Shown: positions 1 through 14,565, counted from the first letter of the stretch. The stretch: DNA of 64,000 bases from Trichoplax adhaerens (GCF_000150275.1 NW_002060943.1:4670008-4734007); one strand, 5' to 3'. A program made the numbers and translations. The notes: generated by a model from the letters alone, not told the origin.

Positions 1-406
1 GATCGTTCATACTGTACCTTCAAAAATGCAACTGACTAGTTGTGTTTATTTTATATAAATAAATAACTGCTAGCTCAAATAGCAAAGCCACATTAGTTTA
101 CCGTTAACGCTAGTCAAAAAGAGGTGCAAAATTGTTTAAAATCGTATACATGAACGTCGTGGTGTTACCAACTACGATCTGCCATCGTTTTATAGCCGAC
201 AACTAGCCTTAACTTGTTGATCAATCGAGGTAGAGGGAATTGAAGCTAATATAGAAATACGCTTTGATTTCGTCATTGTACTGGTTGCCAAGACAGCAGC
301 ACCACTACTAACATCTTTCCTGTAGTCTTATATACCTATTTCAAGTTGGTTCCTGCTCATTCAAAAGGGTTGAAACGATTGTAGCTTTCTGATTTGGGCT
401 ATCATT

Positions 407-1513
407 ATGCCGCCGATTATATCCATGCTATATGTAGCTCGAAGACTGCGACCAACTTCGAGCTTACGATATCTACGTGAGTTCAATACTTCAATAGTGT
501 GTCAGAAAGGAATACGAGCTAATGAAGCAGTATTGCCACTTTCATCGGCCCTCTATCCGCAGCGATTTTCATCAATAGTATTATGGAGGAGTTGCTCTTC
601 GTTCCATAGCAATAATGACACCAAGCCGGCGCCTACGATGAATTCTACTTCTTCATCACCAGATAATAAACAATCAATCAATAAAGAATCATTAGATGTT
701 ACTAAGCTGGCAGCATTGGTAAGCCAATGACTAGCGATAACATGTTTTGGATTAATTTGCTCTTGTTATACCGTTGTTTTATAGTATTTAGTCCCTATCA
801 ACCCTTAACTAAATGTATAATATTGCTTGATTTTTTAATTTTAATTAAACATGGCTCGGTTAGTCACTACAAAAGGCAAATGAAAACGGTGAGTTCATTG
901 CTTGCTTAATTATGACTGTTATGAGTATTATTCAATTTTATTGATCTAGAAAAATAAATGATGTTGCTAATCTTCCCTCATCAGATATTATGCTAGATTA
1001 TTAAATGCTTATGCTACGATAGGATACCTTTCTTGGGGTAGAAACGGTTTATTATTTACCGCAATATCACTTTCACTATATAACTCTGATATCGCCAATC
1101 ATGTTCATGCGGTAGCAGCTTCTCTTGGTAAGATCAATAAATAATTCGTTTGTAAAGTAGGCTAAATTGGCACTGCATCACGATGACATGAATAAATAGC
1201 AATTAAACCTTTCTTTATCAAACAGGAAATCAGTTTCCCTAGTTCTTAAAGTGATATATGTCTAATTCATAGGGTAATGATTCAATTTTAGCATTATTTC
1301 TACATCTTTATAGTTTTTGCATCTACGGGCGTGTTATGTATCAGCTCTGGCACAATCCACTATATTTGGGATGGACTCAAGCTACGTCGTCAAATGTTAA
1401 TTTCTCGTTTTCGCCTGATATGGATGATATCACATGCAAGTTGTATTCTTTTATTTTGGATCTTAGGATTATTATTCTATTTTGAAGACTTGCTCTTTGA
1501 GTCTGCCAAATAA
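407..1513 (+). CDS. TMEM160: TMEM160-like mitochondrial inner-membrane protein
   Basis: Exons I support are 407-718, 985-1127 and 1314-1513; a 25-nt candidate exon lies at 864-888. The first exon encodes an Arg/Ser-rich, acid-poor N-terminus (MPPIISMLYVARRLRPTSS) that fits a mitochondrial targeting peptide. Exon 985-1127 encodes GYLSWGRNGLLFTAISL and an SD pair, matching the TMEM160 signature GFLSWFRNGLL...SD. The last exon encodes GVLCISSGTIHYIWDGL and a final hydrophobic helix, matching the second and third membrane segments of TMEM160. The 1127/1314 junction is in phase. The 718/985 junction is not: exon 1 ends in phase 0 but the next exon needs phase 2, and the 25-nt exon does not repair this, so a short exon is probably missing from my model. 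An AATAAA overlaps the TAA stop at 1509-1514. The family is small and located in the mitochondrial inner membrane; its molecular role is poorly known. Confidence 0.75.
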
Positions 1514-2684
1514 AATCCGATCTAAGTTTTCTGAACATCAAAATGGGAGGATAAATTTTTTATACTTTCATTATGTGCAATTGGCTATGTTATCAGTGAC
1601 TGTAATGCTTGGCTGCATTAGGATTATTTCCATTCTACTTGATTGTTAGTAATATCTTACGAAATATTGATTTTACTGCTATATTGAGTGGTACATTTTA
1701 TACTGTTATGGTATTGGAAGATTGTTATATTAGCTTTTAAAGATTGCAAGCTTCGAGTATTGTTTCATAGTGTCGTATTGATGGTTGATTCATTTGTCTA
1801 GACATCGGTAAATGTTTACAATGTTTTTGCTAATTACGGAATAGACAAAAACTGTATAACTATCACCCATTTATAGATATGCGACGTTGGCGGCCTTCCA
1901 AAACTAGAGAAACGTAGGGAGTGTCTTAATGCAAACACTGTATATTGCCAAAATCTTACCCATTGACATTTCGCTATTGAACACTCTACCAGCGTCTCCG
2001 CTTGCATTAGTTATTAAAATATTCAACAAGATCAAATAGATCTAGTTGGCTATAGTAAGACCTACAAGCCAGAATAAAGGCTTCTTATAATACCACAGTC
2101 CCTACTACGGCTGCCAAAGCCCTTAATATACCATATATATTCATGCAATACTTACCTTTATTTCCATATATTTTTACTTTTAACCACCTTCTGAAACGGT
2201 ATCATTACTTTTTAAACAATCGTTCTATATTTGTTACATGAATATATATTATCAGCAATTATCAAGTAATAACTGTAGCAACATTATCTCTTTATTTCGA
2301 CTCCGTTTTAAAATAATTGATTAGATAAAAATTTGACTGACTTTAAATATCATCATTCTCAGTTATACTGGTAATCAATAAGAATCTAACAATTAATAAA
2401 TGGGATGGTAATAATACCTATTTGCATTTTGAATGAATAATAATTATAACGGTCAAATAAACCATCGAATGACAACACATACATTGCCTCACTAAATTTA
2501 AAAACGATGTTCGTAGAAAGAGTTCAATTACGAAAAGCTGATTTATACCACATGTCATAAGATCTGCAATTAGAGGTAGGAAATAATTGTATAAACCAGT
2601 ATTTACTGTAGGCATTATTAGTAATTAAGAAATTTTGAAAGAAAATTTGTCTAGAAAGTTTGGCTAATCGATCTTTTGTAAATT
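1514..2684. other. intergenic space between convergent TMEM160-like and MAP4K genes
   Basis: AT-rich sequence between the stop codons of two convergent genes. A 65-codon minus-strand open frame at 2418-2615 continues past the kinase stop but shows no family signature, and I treat it as chance or 3' UTR. No RNA gene or repeat was recognised. Confidence 0.6.
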
Positions 2685-5600
2685 TTATAATACTTTTACA
2701 ACTATCTCATAAAGATCGTATTCATTGTGGCCTTCTATTTCAGCAATAAATACTCTGGCGCTGAGAAAGAGAAACAAAAGAAACAGTTTATCCTTTGATC
2801 AAACATACCATTTATATATAACTTTATCACCCTCGCAAATAACGTTTTACCTATTCGAGCCTAAAAAGCGAAATTTTTTACCCCCACTTGGTACAATTTG
2901 ATCATGATCCTAAAAAGTTGTACGATAAACGAATAATGTTCATCGCATAATTTAAATTGTTCAAGAATTTAAAATAAAGATACGCATCTTACTCCTCTGC
3001 CTCCATGAAATTGTTTAATTTCAATTCCGTTTTCCAAGATACCTATAATTACTTGGACTTGACAATCTTCCACTAGAAGCAAGAATAATCTTTTATAACT
3101 CTGACTATTCTTCTATCTGACATACATTTATTCCATCATACCAACAAACAAAGGATTCCCAGAGAAATTTAATACTGAAGGCATGTTATTGCTTGATTTT
3201 AATGTCCCGTCCAAATTATAAAACCTGGTCTGACCTTTATCAAATGCATTAAAAGCGTTAATCTTACGTAGTCTGTAAAATCATGGATAATAAAAATTTA
3301 AATTCTACTATTGGTGTCTATCAATTATAATTATTGTACCATTATAGCAAATCAAAACAGCATTTTTGTAAGCCTGGTAACAGCAAACAGGCTTTATCGT
3401 AGTAGCTACGGATCAAGAAAATAATTAATAATTTAAACAGATTTGTCGATAGATTTCAAAAGATATACTTTATATTTATTCTGAAAGTTACGCTTACACC
3501 AGTTGACATTTGGATACCAGATAGATTGTAAGTTTAGGTCAATGGTAATAAATTCGATATTCGGGCTTGGTTGCTTCGAACTAAAAGAAAAAATTTCGCT
3601 GCTAATTCTACATCATCAATTTTCAGTATTCACTAATCCATTTAAATTATTCGATAATGAAATTAAAGGCATAACCTTCCTTACTAAATAACAATGTCAC
3701 ATAAGTCTAAAAATGTCCAACCTTAGCTTAACACCGATGCACAAAAACGGATAATCATGTTCTTGATCAGCGAACAATTCGAATAAGGGCAAATCACCAG
3801 GAAAATTAAAAGGAAATCGCTATCCATGAAATAGAAGTGTAATAAAATTTGAATAAAGCGTAAAATAGAAACATAACAGCAATAAGATACTCACTCAGTT
3901 CATAACAGAATAAAACATTAGAGTTTAGAATATTGTTCATGAATCTTACTAAGGAAGTTTAATAGAGCTAAAATTCAATATATGTTTTGAAATGTTTGTA
4001 GGAATCGACTATATAATTGCTACAGAAGTAAATATCTAAATTAATAATCTGAAATGAAACAATGTATAATGAGACGCTCAGTTTCTTAACTACAAGAAAC
4101 TGAGCAGGGCTACTCGTAAACGAATGATTAGGTATCTTATCAAAGTGAGGTAGTGCGGACCAAAAATTTGAAGCTGTCATAAATCATTGTATTCTTACTT
4201 CGATTTCTTTAAAGGTATTTTGATGTTCATCATATTGCATTAATAGTATCGATTCGGGCAATTGAGCACATAAGTACGTACGATCCTTGTGAAAGGGGTG
4301 CGTTACTACAAAAAGATCGATACGTTTTACAAATTTAATAATAACAGGAAAGTAAAATTATGCTATTCTAAATTATAGCCGTATCAAATATGCAACGAAC
4401 TTACTCATAGTACACCTCTTACATCCTTTCGTATCAGTTACTTTGTTACCATTATCGAGAAATCTACAATAACAATCTAGTATTGATATAACTTACAAAG
4501 TAAATTTAACTAAAGAAGCCATATTTTTAAATCTCCTTACGGTAAATTGCTAAGTATATTAGCCGAAAATTCAACTCTCTCATATAACCGGTTGAGATTA
4601 TAAAATCGAAGCATTAAAGATGAACTGTCATTCCCTATATACGTGTATATAATATAGTTGTTGTAAAATATCCAAAGGGTATTGGTAATGAAAAAAGTAT
4701 TACTTTACGTAATTTAAATAACTTTTCGAGAAAATCTTTCGCATAAAGATGAATCTTTTCGACAGCAAATTAAAATATATAAAACTTATCTGAGTTAACC
4801 TGATAGCGCAGATAAAGTATCTTTATGAACAGCAAGCCATACAGTCTTTTTTCTGATTATTTGAAAAAACTGTTGATGGGTTGGCTACAGCATTCATATC
4901 CCGAAATAAGAAAAAATAATTTACTTCATAAGATTAAAATATAATACGATCACTTGGATCAATATAAAGAACATTAGTAACAAAGTATTTCCAGTAATAA
5001 AGATTACGGTTTACCTCATTCTCATTAGTGCTCATCAGAAATACACCCTCATCGGTACCAATAAGTATGCATTTATCTAAAGTAAAACAGCAATTATTGG
5101 TTCGATGAAACATCTAACAACTACAGTAATGACGATTCAATAATGAATGAAACTACTACCTTCTTCATTGCGACACCAAAATGCAACGTCATAGATATGC
5201 ATAGGACAACCACAAAAGAGGGTTTTGATATTTATTTTTAACCGACGATTCTATGATTTTAAATAGCAGCATAATTAGAGAAACATTCTAGATTGAAGTA
5301 ATTACATAATCTAAAGATGTTTACCTCCGGGTGCATTGAAGAAGGCAAAACTGAACGCCGTTGGGTAGGCGCACGAGGAGGAATCGGTGGTTTTTCGCCA
5401 GATTCACCTACAAGAGTTCCACTTGGACCAGCAGATATGGCAGCATGTTTAGGAGGTAATTTCGGAGGCTTATTAGGAATGGCAGGTGTCGGATTCACGG
5501 CATGATTTGAAGGCGATGGGGCAGGACGACTTGGCTAATTCAATCAAAATAGATTATAGCAATTAAAAATGTCACAAATTAGGAGGTATAAAACCAAAAA

Positions 5601-8600
5601 TTTAATTGAAATATGGTGATATACCTTAGGGATTTCCACCTTTTCAGGTTGTCTAACCGGAACTTTATATTCCTCTGTACAGAATAAAGCAAAGTAATTA
5701 CGTTATAATTATCTTCATTGTGAGATCCGATACGAAGATTCGCTGATTTTGCAATAAATAACCTGAGTAGAACCTCAGTATTTTTATAACTATATACTGT
5801 ATATGTATGATATACTTGTAAGTATATCCTACCTTTTGGGTGCTTCACCGATTTGACTCTTTTCATCTCCTTAATTGTAAAAGAAATAAATATTATTTTA
5901 CACGATGCTAGTTTCCAAAACCAAAGGAAAAACAAGGTTTAATCTGTAAATATCTCCATATCAGAATCTATTAATGTCAATTCCATCATTGCAACATCAA
6001 GGTTTAGGGATTTAACAAGATAAATGTAATCCAATCATGCAAATGTTATTATTTTAATAATTATTCTTTCCTCTTTAACCTTATGTTTCTTCTTTAATTG
6101 TAATTTTGCATGATATGCATGCAATAAGGCTCTCGTTGATTCTTTCGACAACGGTTGCGCAGCAAAATGGTGCTAAAAAATTCAATCATAATTCAATAGC
6201 TTACCATAAACTATCCAGCTGCATAAAGTCAGGTCAGAGGGATGATTAAATATTTTAAAGTTCGAGCTATTTTATCACCTGCAACAACTTTCCAGCAGAT
6301 GGCCGTCTCGTATAATCTTTTGTTAAAGTTTCTTTAATAAAATCGTGAAATTTGACAGTCCTATTTACGAAAGTAGCATGTACAGTGTTTCAATTTCGTT
6401 ATCTTTGCGATCTACGCAGTACCTTGAGGACAAGACTTACCATAAATTCTTTTCCTTCAGTTTTGGAGGTTTATAATCTGATTTACCAATGATGAGAAGA
6501 GCCCTAGACAAGGAAATGATGTCGAAGTGTTTCATTTCAGTTACAAATTGTTTAATACATAGTTTTGTCTGTTATTAAATAATTATAAATAAAATCATCT
6601 ATAGTATTTCAACTCATTTCAAATCATTCAAATTCTTACTTCATAGGATGTATTTCATATAGCGGCGGCTTTAGTTGTGCTAACTCGATAGCTGTTATGC
6701 CGACAGCCCAAATATCACACTGGCAATAATAATAAGGAGATGGGTTGGTTATTATCACCCACAATGTAGAACTGTAATTTTACAAATTGGTATGTTCGAC
6801 ATTACCGCTTGATCATAACCCCCTTCGCGTTCAACATTGGCGACTTCGGGTGCCATCCTACGAAATAAAATACATATCACACATCCACACCTTAAAATAT
6901 TCTTGTATCCATAGTCTGTCCATATTTAATTTTACATATTATATTCGGTATTATAAGAGTACTTTTCAATAGTAATTAATATACAGTATAAGGAAATACT
7001 AAGAGGGTTGCGCTTGGAAAATGTAATCCTGTAAAATTTCGATTCTATCCATTATTGTATGCCTAATATCATATTATCCAGTTAACTGAGGTGGATAGAA
7101 TTAACGCAGGTTGAAACTGGTCGATAAAAATTTGAACGTACCAGTAAGGTGTTCCAATAAATGTCTGCCTCTTTTGAAATGTATTGGTTATTTGAGCGGC
7201 AACACCAAAATCGGCTATATAGATATGGATAGTTAGCCTTCAGTACGATGCTTAATATATCATCCAATATTCTAACATTAATGATATTGCATAGTTATAT
7301 GATAATCTACTACTATATAACCTAATTTAATGTCGCCATCTTCCGTTAATAATATATTTGCGCCCTAGAATAAAAGTAATGATACAGTATATCTATAATT
7401 ATGCTCTTGCCGTTTTCGTGATCGAAATTTTTTAAGTTTAACCTTTATATCTCGATGTAACTTCTGTTGCTGATGCAAATAATCCAATCCCTATTTAATA
7501 ATTCCATTATTAAGATAGAATTTCAACAATTATGAAAAGAATTAATCTATTTTCACAGCTAGATTAGTTAGAAAAGTGCATCTCTATTACATACTCGCAA
7601 AGATTCTCGACAAACAAAAGCAATTTGTTGTTCAGTTAGAGCGCCGGTACCTATTGATATAACATGAAAGGTAATACCATACATATAAGCGACGCCTGAT
7701 ATAGCCATAATTGTTGCTAATGAATATACTCTACATCTGGAGTGAAAAGCTGAATTTAACAATACTATATACACATCAATTATGGTGCATTGTCAGCTAT
7801 CCTATTTATCCCAAGAGATTACAGTTGTCTTACGCTTATAAATATCCTGTAATGAGCCACCGCCACAGTATTCCATGGTGATCCACAACTGTTGTCGGCT
7901 TAAATATTGAAGTCATGGAAAAACATTAATATATACGTACGCTACACATGTTAATACCTATGTTATGCATATAAAGTAAGTTAGACTTTCTTACTTTATC
8001 AACTAGAATATAATTTTCAGGTGTTAATCTATCATTTCAACTTTAGATTGATTGATTGATTGATTATTACGTCAACTTAAGTACTACGTTCTGGTCATGA
8101 ACGATCAATTTATGCATTGTAAGGGAAAGTTTGGGATTGCTGTTTAATGGTGATAGTAGATATTTCTCTACAGCATACACGTATATGTATAATGCGTAGC
8201 TTTGCTTACCGAAATTCACTATGGAAATACTGGACAATATTGGGATGTACACAGCCACGAAGTATTTGTATTTCTTGTTCAATGATGGCGAGATCATCAT
8301 CTTATTATCGTATCCATCAATAGAAATGAGTTACAATTAAAAGCAAGAATAATAGAAAAGTAAATTGCATGAGTAATTTTAAGATAGTTGTACAAACAAA
8401 TGATGGATAAGTATGGACTGCATAGTACTGTATTGGCAGCACAATGCTTGACATGATATTAACGTACGGTCGACAGAATTAAGTATTGTCATCGCATGTC
8501 GAGTATACAAACATGTACACGTAACAGTTAATCCATTTTTATCCTTTGTAAAGTCGAAGATCATTCCGATCGTAAATTAACTCTCGTGAGCGATAATTTT

Positions 8601-9382
8601 GCTCTCCATAATTAACGAATTGCTCATTTTGTTAGGAGTAGGGATATCACTGACTGTCACTTCAAGATATCTACAAACTACAGTACCGCCTAAATCGGAA
8701 ACCAACAATGTAGTATCAATCTCAGCTTATCATTTATCATGATTGGATTTGTTGTTAATTCAATGTACAGTACAGTATAGTAGAATTCTGGGATATTTTT
8801 GTAGCTAACATGCATACCATGGTCTACTGGTAACTATCAGTAGTATGATCAACAAAAAAACAAATCAACTAAAGACGGAAGCTAAAAATATCAATAGGGG
8901 ATTTCACAAGAGAGTGACTCATACTTGCCTATCACTGTATCAATCTTACCTTCTTGTATTTTGATCACTTTCAATGCTGCAATTTGATCCGTTTGACGAA
9001 CTCGTACCTAACAAGGCATAATAAACAAGATAGAAAACTGACTAGAGCGTGTGCTTGCATTATAGCAAGGTTTGCTTAGGGTTTGATTTAGGCATCAAAT
9101 GGAAATAAATAAAAAATTGGCATAAAAACGAATTTATTGGAATAGGTATTTCCTTCATGTCAAGCTTGTAAAGCGTTATGATAGCGTTATGTGTAGCCTA
9201 ATTTTTATTTATGAAATTTTCCATAGCGATCATGGATAGCACCGATACTAAATGTAAGATTAATATACATGGACGTTACTTTTTTTTTATCTCCTTACTT
9301 TAAAGACGTCGCCGTAACTGCCACTGCCAATCTTTTTCTTGATATCGAATTGCTCTTGCAATTCTCTCATTCCAAGCATCAT
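2685..9382 (-). CDS. MAP4K3: MAP4K3/5-like Ste20 (GCK) kinase with C-terminal CNH domain
   Basis: Germinal-centre-kinase Ser/Thr kinase that in animals acts upstream of JNK and mTORC1 signalling. Exons read from the start: 9299-9382, 8950-9007, 8210-8300, 7834-7898, 7595-7650, 7443-7490, 7322-7364, 7142-7214, 6806-6857, 6640-6719, 6441-6503, 6279-6360, 6080-6172, 5833-5869, 5625-5674, 5325-5534, 5160-5250, 5015-5076, 4800-4869, 4576-4634, 4199-4305, then less certain CNH exons near 4090-4150, 2993-3072, 2851-2909 and 2685-2760. Phases match across the first 21. Motifs: G-loop GSGSYGDVF, catalytic Lys in [16 protein letters not shown] hinge, [54 protein letters not shown]. Residues about 325-395 are proline-rich with SH3-ligand-like PPKLPPK and [11 protein letters not shown] markers are [56 protein letters not shown] and FRFLGSN. 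The catalytic residues are intact. MAP4K3 and MAP4K5 cannot be told apart here. Confidence 0.93.
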
Positions 9383-9819
9383 GGTAGTTAATTTAGGCGT
9401 TCAACTGCATCAAATCAATAAACTGTTAGCAAATACTTTATACCTCTTGCTGATGAAATGGTGAAAAAATTGAATCGTACAACTGCCCTTGTACTACATC
9501 AATATTTATACGAATGGAAGAGTTCATCAAACATTGACAACAATAAACAGTCCTGGCTGAGTGATAGCACTATAACTACTTTGTTTATGCTTCCAATGTC
9601 GGCTACAGAAGCATATAAGTTTAGGCTTCCTAGCAATCATTTATACCAATAACCACTGCTTTCATTATACCTAATATTGAGATAGAAATAGTGATGTTTA
9701 AGTCCAATACCAGGGCAATCAATTTGAATCCAACTTGGCGAACTGAAATCTCGTCGTTGGCGTCTCTAGTTGCTTAGTGTCTAGTTGCCTCGTCTTTCCT
9801 TCCAGATCAACTTACCGGT

Positions 9820-10190
9820 ATACAGTACAGTACAGTACAGTACACTGAGTATACGACACGATCCGTAGCACCTCTCTCAGCTCCATACTCTACTGTGCTT
9901 GAGTATGGTCTAGTATGAGCGTGTCCATTGAAAATAATATACATTCAGTGAAGTAGTCAATTGCTTTCACATCGACCTGAGAAAGGTTCGGTACGGTTCA
10001 GTTCGGTTCAATACCTTTATGATCTACAGTATAGTTTCAATGTACTCTACAGTACAGTATCTGCACAGTACTGTACAACTGAGGAATACGTAATTCCATG
10101 TGCCGCATGCGCACTCCGGACTCTGATGGCATTGTGATACCTACAGTGTACAGTACACTGTACAGTACACAGAGTACAGTACAGTACTCT
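9820..10190. repeat. TACAG / GTACTGTAC short-repeat cluster
   Basis: A perfect pentamer array (TACAG)n runs over about 9820-9844. Similar blocks recur at about 10044-10073 and 10141-10188, where TACAGTGTACAGTACACTGTA is nearly its own reverse complement. The same motif appears again at about 52353-52415. The blocks lie 0.4-0.8 kb upstream of the MAP4K start codon. Confidence 0.75.
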
Positions 10191-10322
10191 GAAATTCAGA
10201 GCAGGCAGGGCTCCGAACAATAATGCTGTATTGTTCTTTGTACAAGGTGTCCAATGTCCATCCCTTGCGCGCATTCGCTATTATTGTCTATCTCCTTTTA
10301 CTGGACTCCTACTAAATACAGT

Positions 10323-10387
10323 ACATTGCCATGGACTACTCAATATTACAACTCAAATATAGATAATTAAATAGTCCAAGGCAATGT
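10323..10387. repeat. long near-perfect hairpin (about 16-bp arms, 33-nt loop)
   Basis: The left arm ACATTGCCATGGACTA (10323-10338) pairs with the right arm TAGTCCAAGGCAATGT (10372-10387) with one mismatch. The loop of 33 nt is AT-rich. A stem of this length is unlikely by chance; it could be a small foldback element or a transcribed hairpin. No transcript evidence is available from sequence. Confidence 0.6.
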
Positions 10388-13300
10388 CGACTACTGTTCT
10401 ATTCTCGAGCCCACAATGTCGTAGTTGCACTGTCCTCTTCTACACGAGTGACCCTTGTGCAAAGTCCGTCCATATTACGTTATAGCCCGTAATCTGTAGT
10501 TGGCCTACTCTTTTAAAGTTGTCCCTTTGATCTACTGACGTAGATCACACGATCATCACCAACAGAAAGGTTTCCCTAGTTTAGTCATTACAAATAGGAT
10601 ATCATACCGAGTATGGCAACATGAGAATACATATATAGATAAGCTTAATATAGTACCATAACCACATCTATATACGCATGACGTGATAATAACATCGTGA
10701 TATTTAACCATATATAGAAAGAAGGTAACATACTAATTATGTAACTATTACAGAACGTGACAGGACTACTAACCAAAAATTGTACCCCTGTCGTAATCAA
10801 ATTTCCCTTGTTCCTTAAAGTTCATGACCAAACTGGTAAATACCTATATTCAAACACTTTATCATAAAGGGTAAAAAAAATAAAAACAGATAATTCCTCC
10901 ACTTTATATATTTTAGTCTCAGTACGTTGAAAAATATCAATCGGCTTCTTTAATCTATTGCCCATAATTCAATAATATTTATTAATTACTACCTATTTAT
11001 TTATTAGCTATGAATGAAATTTTCAAATTATTTTTTGTATGATGAGCATGCATAAAGGACATGATGAAACAATTTTATATTGTAAATCATGACAAAGGTA
11101 ATACTATAAGAACTTCCCGTATTTAAATACGATACAAAATTATTAGCCCTATAAAGTATTGATGTAGATTTCACGGCAACCCAGTGGCAATGCTACAAGG
11201 GTCTATCATCATCATTCATTACAGCTCCTCTCAAGTGAGCAAGCACAAGTGTCATGACTTTAGTGCTCCTTATGACGCCTTGGGAGAGTAATGGCATTCT
11301 AGCTTTATTACTAAGCTTGTGCAGAATAAATATTTCAAGCAAAGTTCATCGAGGCATTGCTCATAGCGTATAGATTTTTAAAATGATTGTCAATCACACT
11401 TCTCTAAGAGTTTTAGTGTCTTTGTATCTCTATCATATAAACGCTGTGCCCTCATTTCCACGATTTTACTCATAAATATCTAGAAATCGACCTTAGATCT
11501 TCACAATATAAATTTCCTTCCTTTTCATTATGTAGTAAAATTTTAATAATAACAGTGTCTGACATTTGCGAGGGTAATCAGAGTCAGCAGTCACCTAGAT
11601 CTATGACTACATGCATATTATTGTGAAGCAATAAAGAAAATATGGCTAATAAAACTTCAGTGAAAACAATAACAAGTAACCTAGTGACGTCTTCGCGATT
11701 TTAATAATATTCCATGTAAGCATAAAATGTCCTCTACAGGTTCGTGATCATTTATATGTCTATTGTAGCGTGATATCTTAACGTTGACCTTATTTTTTTC
11801 ATTCTTATATTAGAATCTGTTTCAGAATGTCGCATAATAATACAAATTAAATATGACATTCTGTTCGTTAAATACTTACAGCTGTTACTGATTAACCCTA
11901 AGCAACAACTGTAGTGTTAAAATTTGTTTAATAGATAATCTGTATATCATTGTCATTTATTCTTAAGGCAATTTCTAAATTTTGACGTTTAACTTTACAA
12001 ATTACATTCTAAAAGTAGTAAATATTTCTTCTAAATAAAAGCAATGACAGCCAGAGAATCTAAATTGCGTGAATTTCCTTGATTTCATGAAGACTTGATT
12101 GATATTATTTAATAAACTCGAACTTCAGACGAGAATTTTCTGACAAATCTGGATTTTTACGTACTACTAAGATGTAATTCTTATTGCATCATGTAAATAA
12201 TCAATAAAAGCAATTCTATTTAATTTTCTGTAAGTATTAATATATTGAAAGGATCTTTGTATTTCATTCACAAAGTTATTGATATGTTTTCTTTTAAATC
12301 ATTTTCTCTTATCTAATTATAGCTAAAATTGCATTTATTGTCCTTTCCTGTTCAATTCCTGTTCAATTTTTTGGCATTAGTTATGTATACAGGTTAATAA
12401 ATGATTATTACATGTAAATGCAAGTTTTATACGTTTTATGAATATTTCAATCGACGCTTATATATATTAAGGCCTAAAAAGTTTCAATACTTGCCTATCT
12501 TAAATTATTTATTTCTTATTTCTGTAATTATGCCTGTTTATACGCATTTATTTTATTTCATTGGTATAAATACTGATAACTATAAAAAGGAAGAAATTAA
12601 AATAAAATTATTCATCCTATGCAGACTTTTGTAAACTTTTGGGTATATTAGAAGTATTTTCGGAAGCAATGGACAATATTTCTTATCTTGCAATTACTAG
12701 ATGCATGTCAGTATTAAATTCTAAATAGATATGATTCTGACCTATGAGATATACTGTTTATGTTATTATGTCCACCTATTTTCGGTTACGTTCAGTCAGT
12801 ATATAATGTACAAATGTATGCCATAATTAGAATTTACAGGGAGATTCTGAAGAATGCGATTGATTTATAAACTCTACTTACTTAATTTATTCCAGTAAAT
12901 TTCTTACATAAATACGCCATCTTTAGAGATTATAACGCTTAGAAAGCAATACACCATGATCAACTCTAGACGTCTACTTGAATTTGTTATAGGTTTGGAG
13001 ATTTTATATATCAGGTTAATAAATTACGTGATCTTCTATTGTGTTCATTTTTAATTAAAATGATAATTACAGATTCGAACATAGTTATAACAGAAATTAA
13101 TGTTTAATGAAGTTGATAATTATACTGATATCCAATATAGTATATCAGTTACCCGATATCGCAGTATTTATCAGGTAAATTTAATTAATAATCTTTTGCA
13201 TACTGTATCTGCTAATTGTAAATTGTCTAGAAAATATCCTAAGGCTTGCACTATATCACGTTAGCATGCAATAACGAAAAACTTTTATAAGGCCGCTGCA

Positions 13301-14565
13301 GTACCAGAATATTAATATATATTCGCGAAGATTTTAATCTCATAAAGAAAATAACAATTAGAGTTAGTAACTAGCAGGCCTAATCAAAGGCTTAGTAGCT
13401 TATTTATGGAATTTACTTGTTATGCGTTCATACTTACGAACTGCATCAACATTGCTGAATAATCAAAAAAATGTGATGATTCTTGTGTTATTACTTTTAA
13501 TGAAAAAAATATTGCAAAGGAGACATTTAGTCGTTTAGTAATTATCATAATAAAGCTTAAAATAATGCGATACATATGTCGATAACTAATTTTCTTAAAG
13601 AGTTCATTTTCGATCAGTTTAAAATATATTATAGCAAGCGATAATAAAATAGTATTCCGGTATATTCTCTAAGTATCTCGGAAACAATGCGGAAAGATAA
13701 TGACATCTTTACATTGTTACCGTATTTAGAGATAAAAATGGTATTATAGATCAAAGACAACCCACTAGATAATCAATAAAACTTCTTAAATCCTTAATTT
13801 AGCACCGTTATACTATAATATTCCAACTAAGAGCCCGTAATTTTTCAAATAGCAATAACTAATTCTGAAGCATTCATAAGCTTTATCTAATGATGAAAAG
13901 CCAAAACTTCTATACTTAATAATACCGTTCTCTGAGTTTTTCATAAACTTTATTTGACAAAATAGAGCCTTCGCTCCTTCATTCAATCATTATCTAAGCC
14001 TCTAAAAAGCTTTACTTAAATATCTTATTTATCCATTAAGGCTACTTCAGTGATTACCATAAAGGCTTGTTTGTTTTGCCTGAAAATAGGAATAAAATTT
14101 TTTAGTTATAGTCACGTTGAAAAGAAAATATCCTTCTAAATTCATTATCTATTTTTATTTACTCGTTTTTACGAGGTGGTTACAATATTGAAATTATATC
14201 ATTTTCTCGATCGCTTTTAATTTTGAATAAATTCATCCATAATGCAATGAATATAGTATTGATTACAAGATACCGGTTATAATTTATTTAAAAGCATTCT
14301 AAATAGGCAATTCACATGATAATTATCTTGCTAACTATGAGACAATATAAGTTAATAGATAGAAATACGTAAATAATTGGTTTTTTTCCATGCCCATCCA
14401 GCTGGCATATAAAAAGAAATATTGTGATATTTATAATTTATTGACGTATTCACATACAGGTTTCGTAATATAACAGGACAACACAACTTTACGTAGACAC
14501 TGAATTACGATAATAAAGCATATTATCTATACAATAGCAAAATTGAAATAAAATAATGTGACTCT

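Noticed and set aside
9458-9652. Plus-strand open frame of 64 codons directly upstream of MAP4K
   Set aside because: It opens with GTG, lies in the kinase 5' flank and shows no family signature or splice support.
12401-12634. 77-codon Lys/Tyr/Ile-rich frame
   Set aside because: The composition is what AT-rich noncoding DNA gives; no motif and no neighbouring exons.
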